Below, piece by piece: positions 46,401 through 57,932 of a stretch of DNA of 64,000 bases. The stretch is taken from NCBI GenBank assembly GCA_936440205.1, contig OW387148.1, forward strand, positions 25,475,961-25,539,960, written 5' to 3'. The stretch is from Lepidonotus clava (Eukaryota > Annelida > Polychaeta > Phyllodocida > Polynoidae). A program made the translations under genes and the position numbers. Every line of letters begins with the position of its first letter. Within the stretch, counting starts at the first letter, position 1. The notes below the pieces were generated by a model that had not been told where the DNA came from, ran no database searches, and saw only the letters and a list, made by a program, of their open reading frames with translations.

Positions 46401-49400
46401 AACGTAGACCCTCAAGGCTGCATGGCAAGTTGATCTCGCGGAATCTCGAATAGATACGAGACCTGGGGGGATTTGGTGTAATGCCAAGTTTAGTGAACTA
46501 GAATGAGACGGCTAGTCTAGAGGCGCTTTGGTCAGTTAATATTCTTGCCACTGAGGCGTTTTTGGTAGGTTCTTTGTGTCATTAGAAAACAATACCAACC
46601 TGACTATTTCAGGGCTATGTACAATTACCCTGTGAAATGTAAATTAGAAGGATTATTATTAAGCTTCCACATTTACCATGGAAATGTTATGATTCAGCTC
46701 TACAGGTTTGGGTGTGACCTAATTAAATAATCTAATTTGCTAACTAACTAGGTTAGCGTTCAGGATTTGAAGCATTCTCAAAGTACCGGGCCATAACCAT
46801 ATAAAAGAGGGCCAGGCAACAAGGAAAAAATTAACGTTTTACAACCTACAGCATCTTTATGTTAATGTAAGTTGAGATGTGTTTCCTTTCTTCATTTTTC
46901 TGGAGTATTTATGCATGGTGTCCTAAACCCACAACACCACTCTTGATCTCCCCCCTCTACCCAACCTCCTAGGCTCTCTAAAGTCTTCAGATCTGTCAAA
47001 GTCCTGGTGGTTATAACCGGCCACAACCCTATGGTTTATTTGTAAATGGGGATTAGGACTGACCCTATCCTCCTGTTATGATCCTTCCCGTTTCCCGGAG
47101 ATTATCACAGCCCGGGATAGCCCGGCTTATCCGGTCGGCCTGGTTTAGCTTAATCCAGCCCCGCGCCGGATTTTCGTATTTGTTGATGTAGCCAGTGCTT
47201 TCCCCTGGAGGAATATCGGCAGGGCAAGTGTGTATCGTTGGGGGTGGGGGTGTCGGTGTGTGTGTGGGGGTGAGGGTGGTGAGGGTGGGGGGTGTGGGGG
47301 GTGAGGGTGGTGTAGGGGTGGGGGGCTTAGGAGTGTAGGTGTAATGGTATGGAGGGGTGTGTACCTCGTCTGTAAACTGGTAAATACTATTGGTACTATT
47401 AGTATGATATTCTTATTTAGAGGAACCCACGCTCCTACCACTATTCTTGCCACATCTAGGCTTTGAGCATGTGATTTTTAAACCAATCGTAAAATAAAAT
47501 TTGTAAAACACTAAATGAAATGTTTTTGAAGATACATAATAAATGATGTAGAGAACACAGTAAAACTTTTTTTTTTGGAGATAAAAGGAAAGAAGAATTA
47601 GTCCTTCATTACCTAAGTTAATGGTTATCTGATACTTACTACAACTTTTTATTGGAAATGATAAAGAACAGAATAATGTGCCCTTACTTTTGTCGAATTC
47701 AAAGTTTTTCGAATTCCAGGAGGTTTTATAAATATGAGTGCACCCGCTTTTTATTGCCTCAAACTTAGCTCCGGTGGACGGTGGAGTATTGCAAAAGCAA
47801 CGGGTGTATCTGGGAAGTTTTATGCTGATATGTATGTGTGCAGGGAGGGGTAAGATGTAGGAATATGTAGGTGTAGTAAGTAAGTCCTAGGCGGTGTTTG
47901 TGCCATCTGGTCCTACCGGGGATAACACGGTTAGGCCATTGCCATGGTAACGGATTATTTCTAGGCAGCAGTGGGGCTGCAAGTAGAGGTGGGTGTGGGT
48001 GGGTGAGTGAGGCTGGTGGGAGGGGGTAGGAGGGGGTGGGTGGGTGAGCTGCTCGCTAGGCCCGGTATCTATGGCTACTCATTGGGAGCAGCTCCGGCGC
48101 TGGTTGTCGGTCGGACACCGGAAATAGCAGCCAGCCAAAATGGCGTCCCTAACCCTCCTATATGTTGGTCAGTAATACAGGGCCCTTCCCCTTTTTAACC
48201 GCCTAGTTAACCTGCTCTTTTTCCTTGCTATTCATATTTTTTATCTGGATTTATTATTATTTGGCTGACCTTTTGCTAATGCATCTCAAAGCTGGTAAAT
48301 ACAGAAGTAATGCATTGGTTCTATGTATTATAATATAGAATATATACACTTTATTATTTGTTTTATCCCTGATTTAGGATTCTAGTGAAAAAGAAAATCT
48401 GATTTCAAATAGGAAAAGGACAACATTTTAGAGAAAAAAATATTAGCATGGGAAATGCTGTTTTTAAGAAAGACTCCATACTTGTGCATTTCACAATATA
48501 TCTGTCTACTTGCCAATACTTCAAGATATGGTTTCTGATTCTGTCTTTTCAGAGTACAATTATTAGGCTAATTGTGACAAAGTTGTCTGAGAGGTTTCAC
48601 TTTAAACCATCCTTAATCACATAATTTGTATAACAGCAAATATATTTTTATCTATACATTTTATAACAATCTAAATTGGGGCAAAATCAAATGCAGAATT
48701 TCACCAAATTCACAGCAAATATGCAGTTCCCAATAAATACTCCTCTATGGCCCGAACTAAGAGAAAACAGTGTTTTACACCTCTTACAAGCAGGAGTAGG
48801 GATTCCTAGGGTGAAACTCAAGCTCCCTCTATCTATAGACAGGCTAGGAGGACGGGGTGGTGGGGGGAGGGGATCCTGGAGGGGATCCGGTGGGCGCCGC
48901 AGGTACCCCCCTCCAGTACCCTCTGCCGGGAGGAGCAGGGCTGGGGGAGTCAGGGCAGCCCTGGAGGACAGGGAATATATATACAGGGCTATTTTCATCT
49001 GGCCCAGGAGGAGGGGGAGTGGTAGGCCTAATGGCACACGCCTGTGATTGCTATTACACCCATGTTTCTTATATAACCTGTAAACCTCAGAAAACCCTCT
49101 CAACACAGACTGAACCATATGCATAAAAAACTTTTTATACATTGCTATGCTATGATCCTTCAATTCAACCACAGAGTTATGAAGACATAATTATACCTAA
49201 ATGTATTAAGCTCGTACAGAATATATCAAATATATCAGAGATGGGGACATATATCGGCATATGAACATTAACAGTCGAACACACATCATTTAAATAATAC
49301 GGAGGAATTCATATCATTACAATATCAGAATGGTAAATGTGATTGCTGATTTGAAATCGGGGTGTAAAATTTGGCAAAAATCCATTACATTCTTTTCAAA

Positions 49401-51377
49401 AAGTATCAATGAAGGGGCCTAGACATCAAAAGGTCACACACTCACGCACACACAATGCAAAATTGGACAAAATTGCTTGTTCAAAAACGCTGATATATCA
49501 TTTTTAAACTTGATACATCGGCTCTCAAATGACTTCTCATAACCTTAATGAGGTTATGAGAATCAGGTGGGAATATATCACTCCACAGGGACAAGGACAT
49601 GTGTGTGCATGTTGGACATAGAGGGCAAATTCTGTTGTAGATCCACATATCACTGTGGAAACGATTTTGTAAAGGATTTAATGATAACGACATTGCCTTA
49701 TTCCCCTAATTATCGGACATAAATTGAGCATGTAGTTTTATCTCTAATATCACTAAGATTACAGGACTCCAGGATGAGTACCGGTATGGATTATCCATAT
49801 AAAACCCCAGTGAGGGCGGCCAGCCACGGATTAGGTCGAGAACCAAGATGGCGGCCGTGTTTCAAGATGGCGTCGGTAGGTGTCGCGTCGGCGCGGACTC
49901 CATACAAGGTCAGTAGCAGGTCGTATACTCCAGTGGTCCGATTTAGCAGCACAGCTCACAGTACAAGCAAACGTAATAATGCGATTGCATATAGAACCAC
50001 CTCCAGGGCAGGGACGGAGTGTAAGATAATAAATCCACGGCCAGGGAAGATGATGTGTTACTTTTGTTGGTAGTTGAATATGTATAAAAGATGTAATATA
50101 AATCCATGCGTGTGTGTGGTCGGATATATAGAGAAGAGGTGGCATCTTTGTATACTAAACGTTATTGTAATCACTCACAGCAAAGTCTAGGCACACTCTC
50201 CACGCAGAATGCATGCCGAAGATAAGGGTGGATGAGGACAGGGCAGAAGAGAAGTCTCACATGATATAAGGGGGAGTAGGTAGATCTCACACAGTTTGGG
50301 ACATCGTCCCATGGTTGTCCTGAGTCTTTGGGACGTCTCATATAAAAACATCAATAATTCCTCCAGATGCATTGGCTGCTGGGCAAATAATATTAAAACG
50401 TCATTTGCAGTGGATTCATTCGCGGCCCTGTTGCAATCTTCTTGGAAAATGTGTCCCCTGGGCACCCGTTTGTTGAGTCCTTGAGACACTGGTAATGGCT
50501 ACACCGGTCAATCTATTTCTTCCTCCTGGTAACCCTCACTGCTGTCGGTACGTGGTCCAACGCCGGTACCTCGACCGTTGCTGTGGCAGCCGCCCTCACT
50601 TCTTCTAGACCCCCAAGTTTACTTAACTCTACCCAAATTTATATTGAAAATTACCCCTCAAATTTACTCAGGTTTACCCATTTCCACATTAAGATATATC
50701 CCGGAAATCTGACCCCTACAATAGGTCTTACCGATTAATTACAACCTAAATGAATAAATTTGGATCTGGAAAAAATTGTTCACAGCCCATGCTTTGGAAT
50801 AAAGATCCACATGATATTTTCATCGAGATGTATGCTTCTTTTACCATTTCCTTCTGCTCTTAATCTTTAGGTGATGAAATTTTGCGCTTCCTAGAAATTC
50901 CAGGATTATCATTGGGGAGTATGCCTCCTTGTATTGCTTATCGAGGTGCAGAGAACCTTTGGGGGTAGGATCATATGGAGGAGGGCAGGGATATAAGAAG
51001 TGGAGGAGAGGAATAACGATAATATTTGAGGTCTACAGTCTGCATTGTCTTCCTACCTTCGATGTCTGAAGCGCTGAGGTCCGTCTGCAAAGAGAGAAAC
51101 GAATTCCAGGTGAGAAAGGGATACTCCAGTAGGGGTGTGCATGGTAGGAGTCCGACATCTTTACAACCATCCCAACGTTACGACCAGAGAAATCCACAAA
51201 AGCCCGGTAGAGGCAATGGGAGCCTTGCAATGAATCTGAGCCATAAAATTTGCACTTGGAATTGAATGCAATTGCTGCACACAGTGTGGTATAGAAGTGT
51301 ATAGCAGTTTGAGCCATTGCTAGGAGGCTGTAAGGGTTGTAGGAAGGAAGGGGACACAGAAAGGTGCTACCTACCAT
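37396..51377 (-). CDS. Myosin essential light chain, alternative first exons and swapped EF-hand 1 exons
   Basis: Minus-strand coding exons: 51377-51375 (ATG only), 51084-51057, alternative first exon 46111-46057, alternative exons 41805-41659 and 41048-40902, then 38635-38468, 38012-37926 and 37433-37396 (stop TAA). All internal borders are phase 1 and AG/GT. The product is 156 residues from the distal start (MTDLSASDIE-) or 164 from the proximal one (MAETSNAKINGMSPDEIE-). Signatures: FDLFDFWDGRDG, EEILPIYAAV, FMEAFKTFDREGQGFIT, EMRHVLSYLGERLSD, FTDLQEDLEGNVKYEDFIKKVM. The closest family known to me is scallop/mollusc essential light chain (about 156 residues), in which EF-hand 1 (DFWDGRDG) holds the triggering calcium in regulatory myosin. 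It clamps the myosin lever arm next to the regulatory light chain. Intron 1 of the distal form is about 290 bases; the others are several kb. Confidence 0.95.
37926..38012 (-). CDS. Essential light chain, penultimate exon
   Basis: 87 nt with CCCACAG acceptor and GTAAG donor. It encodes (G)ERLSDAEVDSVIKFTDLQED then LEGNVKYE, the fourth EF-hand of the light chain. Confidence 0.94.
38468..38635 (-). CDS. Essential light chain, central exon (EF-hands 2-3)
   Basis: 168 nt with TTTCAG acceptor and GTGAGC donor. It encodes GDKQYKFEEILPIYAAV ... FKTFDREGQGFITSAEMRHV ... YLG, shared by all isoforms. Confidence 0.95.
38815..39265. repeat. Degenerate TGAGCA(A/G) array in a light chain intron
   Basis: Roughly every 12-20 bases a word like ATGAGCAA, GTGAGCAG or ATGAGTGA recurs, often followed by TACA or TATA. 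The period is irregular. It lies between the central exon and the alternative EF-hand 1 exons. Confidence 0.65.
40902..41048 (-). CDS. Essential light chain alternative EF-hand 1 exon, version A
   Basis: 147 nt after CTACATTGCAG, ending AAGCTTG|GTTGGT; the donor is weak but GT and in phase. It encodes (D)VKEVFDLFDFWDGRDGLVD + GAKLADFLYACGMNPTLAIV + KANGGTEKL(G). Same length and phase as version B, 34 of 49 residues identical, with nearly all differences in the second half. Confidence 0.85.
41659..41805 (-). CDS. Essential light chain alternative EF-hand 1 exon, version B
   Basis: 147 nt after GTGATTTCAG, ending AAATTAG|GTGGGT. It encodes (D)VKEAFDLFDFWDGRDGLVD + GFKIGDLMRCLGLNPTIALI + KKNGGTDKL(G). 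This version is closer to scallop light chain (KLGDVCRCLGINP). The chelating loop is unchanged from version A; helix B and the linker differ. Confidence 0.92.
42878..42982 (-). promoter_or_regulatory. Intronic muscle-type cluster: dyad, CArG box, MEF2 site
   Basis: In the intron upstream of the alternative exons: GAGCTGCTC (42878-42886), a perfect CArG box CCAAATAAGG (42914-42923) and a perfect MEF2 consensus CTATTTTTAG (42973-42982), with ATTTCTAGGA 12 bases upstream of a second TCCTAG. The surrounding 150 bases are GC-rich. SRF and MEF2 sites together are typical of muscle enhancers; activity here is inferred. Confidence 0.6.
43100..46056. other. Intron of light chain gene; no exon seen
   Basis: Intron between the proximal first exon and the EF-hand 1 exons. 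A short direct repeat (TTAGAAATTGTGATGTC) occurs at about 44730 and 44760. No third EF-hand 1 exon was recognised. Confidence 0.45.
46057..46111 (-). CDS. Essential light chain proximal first coding exon
   Basis: Reads CTAAG-ATG and encodes MAETSNAKINGMSPDEIE plus one base, then GTAAAAC donor. The end SPDEIE(D)VKE parallels SASDIE(D)VKE of the distal form, with the same phase, so both can splice to either EF-hand 1 exon. E-boxes CAGCTG lie upstream at 46171-46176 and 46267-46272; no TATA box was recognised. Confidence 0.85.
47225..47340. repeat. G-rich GGGTGT/GGTGAGGG tract
   Basis: More than ten G-runs of three or more in about 110 bases; quadruplex-prone. No gene. Confidence 0.7.
47938..48094. 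promoter_or_regulatory. Candidate regulatory module: X-box-like, CTAGAAATAA, G-tract, dyad pair
   Basis: ATTGCCATGGTAACG (47940-47954) matches the RFX X-box pattern. It is followed by TTATTTCTAGG (47963-47973), a G-rich tract, then GAGCTGCTC (48046-48054) and GAGCAGCTC (48086-48094). The composition recalls the intronic cluster at 42.9 kb and the promoter at 51.5 kb. Confidence 0.45.
48190..49770. other. Intron of distal light chain transcript; GC-rich block at 48.84-49.02 kb
   Basis: No exon supported. The frames of 123 and 161 residues at 48.68-49.17 kb run across a G-rich low-complexity block with TATATATACAGGGCTATTTTC and have no domain. Confidence 0.45.
51057..51084 (-). CDS. Essential light chain distal exon (TDLSASDIE)
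   Basis: 28 nt after CTCTCTTTGCAG, ending GAAG|GTAGGA. With the ATG from the previous exon it gives MTDLSASDIE, then (D)VKE. Confidence 0.9.
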
Positions 51378-51490
51378 CTTTGCTGGTTGTGTGTTGGAGT
51401 GCTAAACCCGTACAGTGCAGAAGAGGCTGACAGCAAGCCCTAATATCCGACAGCGGACTACTGGGATCTGGAATGATAAAAATTTTGTGA
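51375..51490 (-). CDS. Essential light chain distal first exon, ATG at its last three bases
   Basis: The exon ends CAGCAAAGATG|GTAGGTAG, so the start codon is split from the rest of the protein by a 290-base intron. The 5' border is placed at about 51490 from the TATA box; it is mostly 5' UTR. Confidence 0.75.
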
Positions 51491-51512
51491 ACACTCAACT
51501 CGACCGGGGATG

Positions 51513-51520
51513 CTTATATA
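51513..51520 (-). promoter_or_regulatory. TATA box of the distal light chain promoter
   Basis: TATATAAG on the minus strand, about 140 bases upstream of the start codon. Upstream lie GAGCTGCTC (51558-51566), CAGCTG (51596-51601), CTAGAAATAG (51759-51768) and a perfect CArG box CCATATAAGG (51783-51792). This is a compact muscle-type promoter by content. Confidence 0.7.
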
Positions 51521-51782
51521 TGCAGGAGCTTCCCACTTCGCCCGAGGGGTGGCGGGTGAGCTGCTCAAACCGGAAGTGGTGACCTATATCCGGAACAGCT
51601 GGCTGCAACTCAGATTATAATACTCAGAATGAAGATTTGTGCACGCAGTCAGATCTCAAACCGACAGAATTGACATTTCTGGTAGAAAGTAGGATTTTGT
51701 TTTAGCAATTGTTAGTAAGTGTGTAAGAATTGGTGAATTTCTAGGCTACCTTCGGCCCCTATTTCTAGGATGCGTGGCCCTC

Positions 51783-51792
51783 CCATATAAGG
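51783..51792. promoter_or_regulatory. CArG box (SRF site)
   Basis: CCATATAAGG, a perfect CC(A/T)6GG match, about 270 bases upstream of the distal TATA box and 15 bases from CCTATTTCTAGG. Confidence 0.6.
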
Positions 51793-52285
51793 AAGTGTGA
51801 CGTAGGCACGTCTCACTGGAGCAGCAGTAGAACAGGAGGCCCCCCACGCCCCGCCCCTCCAGCGCCCCCCAGCCATTGGGCTCTGCATTTGGGCAGCCCC
51901 AACCCCCGCCCCTCACTATTGGTACTTAGTTATGTGTTTTTGTCGGAAGAAACATCATATATATATGCGAGGGAAGCAAAGTCCGAAACCTTGCTGCACG
52001 CCTATACAAAAGCACAAACTTCTGACTACCAGAAACCCATAATGAATGTAGGGATTGTGTGGATATATATACTTAACCAAACACCAATGTGGTGATCTCT
52101 ATCTGAGCTTATTTCCTCTTTTATTTTATTTTATTTCATTTTTTCCATAGTCCGCCCCCGCCTCGCGACTAACTAGATTAGTCGAGCCTACCATGTGACC
52201 TATTTCCCTGTGAAGAATGATCCACCCCGGACACAGACTGGTTGCTATGGCGAGACGCAGCCCCCCACGTGACTGCCGCCATTAC

Positions 52286-52360
52286 AAGATGGCGGCGGCG
52301 GCGACCAGGGTATATTTGTAGGTCGTGCCTCTATTCCTGAACGGTCGATCCTATATAAAC
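52286..52360 (+). promoter_or_regulatory. Possible plus-strand promoter: YY1-like site and TATA
   Basis: ACAAGATGGCGGCGGC (YY1-like) is followed by CCTATATAAAC (TATA at 52352-52359), pointing away from the light chain gene. A short frame starts at 52402 but has no known domain. Whether anything is transcribed is unknown. Confidence 0.3.
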
Positions 52361-53229
52361 TTGCTGCACTGGGGAAGTGGCAACGACCGGTAGGCCGACT
52401 CATGCAGCCTCTGGTACATGTGGGTGTTAGTCCAGATAAACCGGAAATACCTTGCTTATTACCGGAACTAGTTTGTAAAGCCAATCTACTATACTCTTAT
52501 TTGATAGATAATAAAAATATGTTAATCCTTTATTGTAAAATTGATATGCTAGATCTAAATAACAGATTGATTGAGAAAATAACCGTTCTCTCCTCTCTAG
52601 AAATCATGGAACAAAAGTAAAAGCAATCAAGATGGCGGAACCCGCCTGGTTGGTATAGCCTAATGGATCATGCAGCTAGAATTTGGATACTGCTGACTAG
52701 ATTTAGTATCCTATAGGGATGTCAATACTATCCATCAATTGCACAGGATACCACAAACATTTGAAACTATCTAAATACTTTTCAATTCTTTGCATGTTCT
52801 TTGCTGTAGTAGTCCTTAATTATTAATATCTCTCACCGGGAATATAACCAGAAAATAGAAAATGATAAGAATTATAATCATAATTATATACGATTTAAAA
52901 AGATAAGTTTCATTAGCGCCAGGGCATCAAGGAAACTGACGCAATGGCCACCTAAGACACTACAGCCATTGTGACTTGTCGGTAGTTATCGGTGTTTGGG
53001 TACAAGTAAAACATTAGCAAAGAATAGAAATACAGAAAAGTACATAAAGAGAGCTTCTATCATCACTTCTTTGAAGGCCGCTTTATAAATGAGCCGCCCC
53101 AACGGTTCTTACAAGGAACTCTCACGACCTTGAACCTGGTGTGATATTCAGGTCTCACTGTGGTAGTTTTTTCACCCGCTGTTCACAGAACGACCACCAT
53201 GCCACCAACCAGCGTGAGAGGAACATGGC

Positions 53230-53490
53230 TTCTGCTTCATCAGCATCATTCATTTCTCTCCATCTGCTCAGCAACTGCTCAGCATCTGCTCACAGCTTCT
53301 CACTAGCTTCTAACAACTGCTCACCAGCTTCTAACAACTGCTCTTCAACTCCTCAGTGACTGTTCACCATCTGCCTATAGTTGCTCACAACTGCTCACAA
53401 GCAACTCACCAGCTGCTGGCCAGCTGCTCACAAGCAGCTCACCAGCTGCCCAGAGCTGCTCAGCAGATGTAAGAGGGGCAGGAGCAGCTC
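53230..53490. repeat. Irregular CAACTGCTCA / CAGCTGCTCA array
   Basis: Words of the form (A/G)CTGCTCA recur about every 10-20 bases across 250 bases, including several CAGCTG and CAACTG E-boxes. It ends in GAGCTGCTC (53453-53461) and GAGCAGCTC (53482-53490), then CTTTTTAAG. The reverse complement (TGAGCAG) resembles the intronic array at 38.8-39.3 kb. Confidence 0.7.
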
Positions 53491-53499
53491 TTTTTAAGC

Positions 53500-54640
53500 C
53501 TAGAGAATGAGGGCTGTACAGGTTGTACTGCTGGTGGGAATGGTGGTAGGTGGGTGGGAGGGTGTGAGTGGGTGGGGAGGGAGGGTGGGGAGAGGGATAG
53601 ACGATCCATGGGGTCTTTGATTAAGGAAAATAGGGAGTGACACCGTCGCAGTATGACATATGAAATTCAGGAGATATCTCTGGTTAAATGTAATTTGATT
53701 CCCTATGCCTAAGGATTGGGCCTGGAAGAAATGAAATTCAAACCATTTTTGATTCTGTGAATTTTAGACATGAAGATGCATTGGACCAGATCAAATAAAG
53801 TAGTTTTAGTGGCAATGAATGTCTCCTAGAGCCCCCGATCTGAGGACCTAGGATTGTAAATAAATCTAAGCAAGTAGGATATCAAGTTGCACAAATTTGC
53901 TAATGTTTCCGACCTCGCGGCTTGTTGTAATTTTATTTATCTTTTATTCCTTTTCGATATCACATAGCCCAGACCCTAGAACTACTTGATACGTCTAAGC
54001 TACAGTGGTCTAGAACTACTGCTACTGCAAGCCTAAGAGGTGCCCACTGGTTTAGCTGGTTTTATGTGTGTGTATAGCTAAGAAGGGGTGGGCGGGGGAA
54101 GTTGAGCGAGAGGTAAAAAAGAGGGGGCTTGGTAGTTTAGTTGTGCCATCCGCCGCTGTACAGTACAGCCAACCTTGCTCCCACATGATGATTCCCTCCT
54201 CCAGACACCAGGAACAGACCCCATCCGATCCTCCACTCTCCTCATACTCTCCATACACTCTCCCCTCACTCTCCACCATATATCCTTCCTCTCCCAGGGG
54301 CGTGATACTACCTAAAATCCTTGAGGGTTTCAAAGCAAATCTCAAAGGGGTTCCAGTTGTGGATCCAGGATTTTTCAAAATCTGATGGGCATGGGGAATT
54401 GTATAAAGTACAGGGGTAAAGTCTAAAAAAAATCATAGCTTGGACAAAAAGCCTCCCCCCCCCCAAGTCTGCATCTGATTCCTATCTAAACATGAGAGAT
54501 TCTAGAATAAACGAGGGAGTCAAATAGTATAACCTTACGTCAGAAGTATGTCAAAATTCGATTTATTTTTTTGGTATTGTAAACTTCACTTTTCAAAAGC
54601 TGAGCAGGTTTCAGTCATCTTCACAACCCTCTAACCCCCC
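53500..54640. other. Upstream DNA with G-tract; no gene seen
   Basis: G-rich tract at 53530-53600, then AT-rich spacer. Overlapping frames at 54.05-54.39 kb have no domain. Confidence 0.45.
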
Positions 54641-54649
54641 TCCAGCCGT

Positions 54650-55010
54650 CCTTCAGTAGCTACTGGTAGTAGCACTAGTAGCACTGGTGGTGGCGGTGGT
54701 GGCGCTAGCGGTGGTGGTGGCAGCCAGCGGCGGTGGCATTGCACATATATGGCCGCTGGCCCGGGCCCGACCACGCGCCCCGACTCATTTCGGCGCCCCA
54801 GCCGTAACTTTATCATACTAATATTTTCGTCGGCGGCCGCAGCGGCGGCGGTGGCGTACAGCCCGGAGCAGGCGCGAGCCCGGATTTAGACCACTACTCC
54901 AGCTCCGAGCAGCTCTGAGCAACTCGCGAGCAGCTGCGGCGCTGCTTGTAGTAGCCGTAGGTGGGCCGGGGGTACTTCTAGGAGGATACAGCCACGTGCG
55001 GCGCATTAAA
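54650..55010. promoter_or_regulatory. GC-rich block with dyad and E-box
   Basis: Triplet-rich GGTGGC repeats, then GATTTAGACC, GAGCAGCTC (54907-54915) and GAGCAGCTG (54929-54937). CpG-rich compared with surroundings. Possibly a regulatory island; no coding pattern. Confidence 0.4.
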
Positions 55011-55249
55011 CCCCCTCAACATGCCAACCCCCTCCCTAACCCCAACCCTCACCCTCTTACCCCCCAAACCCATAATCATTGAGGCTACAGAAAGCTGGGC
55101 TGCAGGGGTAGAAACCCTAGAGCCCAGATGGTGGATAATCCGTAATCTGGGGGCTGGAATCTGCCCCCTCTGCCCTGGAGGAGCAGGTGGCGGGGTGTAT
55201 GTAGGGATGAGGAGGGTGGGGGGGGGGTTCAGTCAGTGGAGATAAGTCC

Positions 55250-57900
55250 AGGGGATTAGTACAATGGACATATACAAAGATAATCCAGGGTGGTGTTACA
55301 CACTATTAATAGGCCGGGTGTGAATATTTGACTTTCCTTGACCACACTAGTTGCTCTTTGCACTCGGCTTTAGTGCATAAACTATTGATATCATTACAAA
55401 GAGACTACTTTCATATTTCTAAAATGGCATCTTTCCGTAAAGATATATAGGTTATGTTTGCTGCTAAATTAAAGCTCAAAACTATATCCAATGTTGAAGG
55501 GGAACTTACAGGCTGATATCGTCTACGCATGGGTGCATGATATTATATTAGGCAGTTCTATTAGTTGGAGTTTTGACTAAACGTACAAAGGAATGGCTAC
55601 TTATAATATTGTCACTTCTTTGTAGATAACTGATAAAGCGATCACATTCATTGCTTTAAGCTTTTTTAAATCTGATTTGAAGACCTAAAACATTATTTTC
55701 CACAAAAGAAGTTAAAGGATTTCTTGTCTGCACTGCCTTGCACTACTACACTAAGTGTTATTTACGCTTAGAAGTTGCCAAGGGTAGCTAAAGGAGGTTG
55801 AGATGTGGAAGATATGGCAATGTAAATGTTTGATACTCCACGCATCTAGTCTTATCATAATAACCTTTCATCTTTAAAGAATGTTTTCTTGCCTAATGGC
55901 ATGATTTCCACCAACTCTGTGAAATGACAGAGGCCACCTACCATGTGGCTTCCTACTACTCCACTTATCTCAAACTGAAAATGTCTGATCCTTTCTATAG
56001 ATGAATGAAGCACAGGCTCCAAGTGAGAACTACAAGTAATAATGAATGGGCCATGCGTGAAATCACGCCTTGAAGTATATCATTACATGACCTTTAGATC
56101 AATAGACAAAATTAATGATCTACCACTGTGCTAACTCTCCCTCTTGAATGTCCAATGCACGAGAAAATAGCATTGCTGAATTGAATGATGGTAGAAAATA
56201 ATTAGAACAGTATTATAAACATGATTTTTGGAACTGATTACTATTGGGTGGATGTTATATTGACCATATCTACAGTTACATACATGGTTTCCTTAAAGCA
56301 ACCCAAAACCAAAATCTCCAGTGAGTGTGACAAAATATTGCAAGTTCCATTATATGTTGAAATACATTGAAAGGGTCTAGCTAAAGCCTTAAGAGAAGTA
56401 TAAAGTGTGTAATCTAGATTAAACCTAATTAAAATTGCTAATGTTATGATCTTCCCTATAATTGTGGTTCCACACAACGTCTTAATTCTTTACAACAAAA
56501 AGTGATGACATCACTAACATAGGATTCCCCTCACCAACCACTTAAACCCAGTTCACAATATGCATACTTTTTATCTATTTTAAACAGCATAGGATTACTA
56601 ATTAATCTGTTTATATTTCCAATAAGGTTATTAGAAGAAGTTTCTCTCATAAGATATGTTTTTAGAATGAGATGCATCTCTAATAATTATGGCAGCAGTT
56701 AACCTAGTGTGAGTGTGGCCATAGGCTCAGGCTCCACCAGTGTAATGTATAAGACACTGTTGTCAACCATGTACATTTCACTTGACCCGGTTCCTGCTCA
56801 TTGCACATTGCTATTAAATCTAGACTAGTCCATAGATTGGGGGGAGCACACATGTATTAATCCACTTGAGCATCACTGTTTCTTTGGTAATGTATGAAAA
56901 AATGGTCTGTTCACTTTAATAGCTATGTGTTGGAACATTTGTAAAAGGCCTTCTAAACTATTGTAGTAATGTAATTCACAATCACAAAAAACAACCCACT
57001 ACCCCTTTTATTAAATATGGACTGCAAGGATCATATGACATCATCATGTTTGGGGTATAACTTGGTCATGTGGGGTATTTCCCAGAAGTAACTTTGCCTT
57101 AGACCAAACTCAAACAAGTCTAAAACTTTGAAAGTATGTTTATCCATCACGGTATGTCTTATCACACATGAACATTCAGGGCACTTTAGTATTACCATAG
57201 ACTGTGTTAGACATGTTTATACATTTTCATGAATCTATGCCAAATACGTTTTGGGTTGTTTTAAAGTGTCTAAAAACAACTTTCAGTTCACCTTAAAGAA
57301 TCACCATAAACATTCTTGTCCATTGATAATTTCGATGGATAGCCTAACACCCTACCTATTAGACCACCACTGGAGGGGCTGTGGGGAGGGGCTAGAGTGT
57401 AGGTATAAGGGGACATTTTGTTGGGTGCTGGTGTTCTACTCTTTATTTTCTTATGATATGAAAGAGTTGATATACATCTGTCTCTATCCTTCTGGCTCTG
57501 ACTCGCTTGTGTCCAATGGTAGCTAGCATTGAACAGGTGGGGCTTGGTGAAGATTGGAAGCAATGCCTTTTTGAAAATATAAGGAAGGTAATTATACCAT
57601 CTCGGCATTTGTCTTTCATATTCAATGTCAAATAGTAATTTGTTTTTTGCTGCCTAATAGGAAGATCGAGAACCTTTGTGGGTTTCTAATTATAGACCTT
57701 TATTGATGTTGTATCTACAGGTTCCAGCAAAAGAGAAAATTACCTGCATACATATTAAACAATAACATGTAAAAGTTCAACTAAGTCCAACATTAAAAGC
57801 TGCAGACTCCCAAGACCTTACCTGGCCTTACCCTCCCCCTGTCTACACGTGTTTGACCTGTGACCTTTGAACTGTGACCCTGATGTCCTGTCATGGCCTG
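55250..57900. other. No gene seen
   Basis: AT-rich DNA upstream of the light chain gene. Frames here are short and without domains. Confidence 0.45.
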
Positions 57901-57912
57901 GAATCGGCCCAG

Positions 57913-57932
57913 GAGCAGCTACAGAGCTGCTC
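57913..57932. promoter_or_regulatory. GAGCAGCTA / GAGCTGCTC pair
   Basis: Two inward-facing dyad half-copies eleven bases apart inside an otherwise AT-rich stretch; member of the recurring motif set. Confidence 0.35.

Noticed and set aside
46796-46810. Plus-strand TATAAAAG as a gene promoter
   Set aside because: No exon or frame follows, and it points opposite to the light chain gene; likely chance in AT-rich DNA.
48676-49172. Frames of 123 and 161 residues on opposite strands
   Set aside because: They cross a G-rich low-complexity block, show no domain and lack splice context.
54052-54385. Overlapping frames of 105-108 residues
   Set aside because: Mutually antisense, compositionally biased and without domain or splice support.
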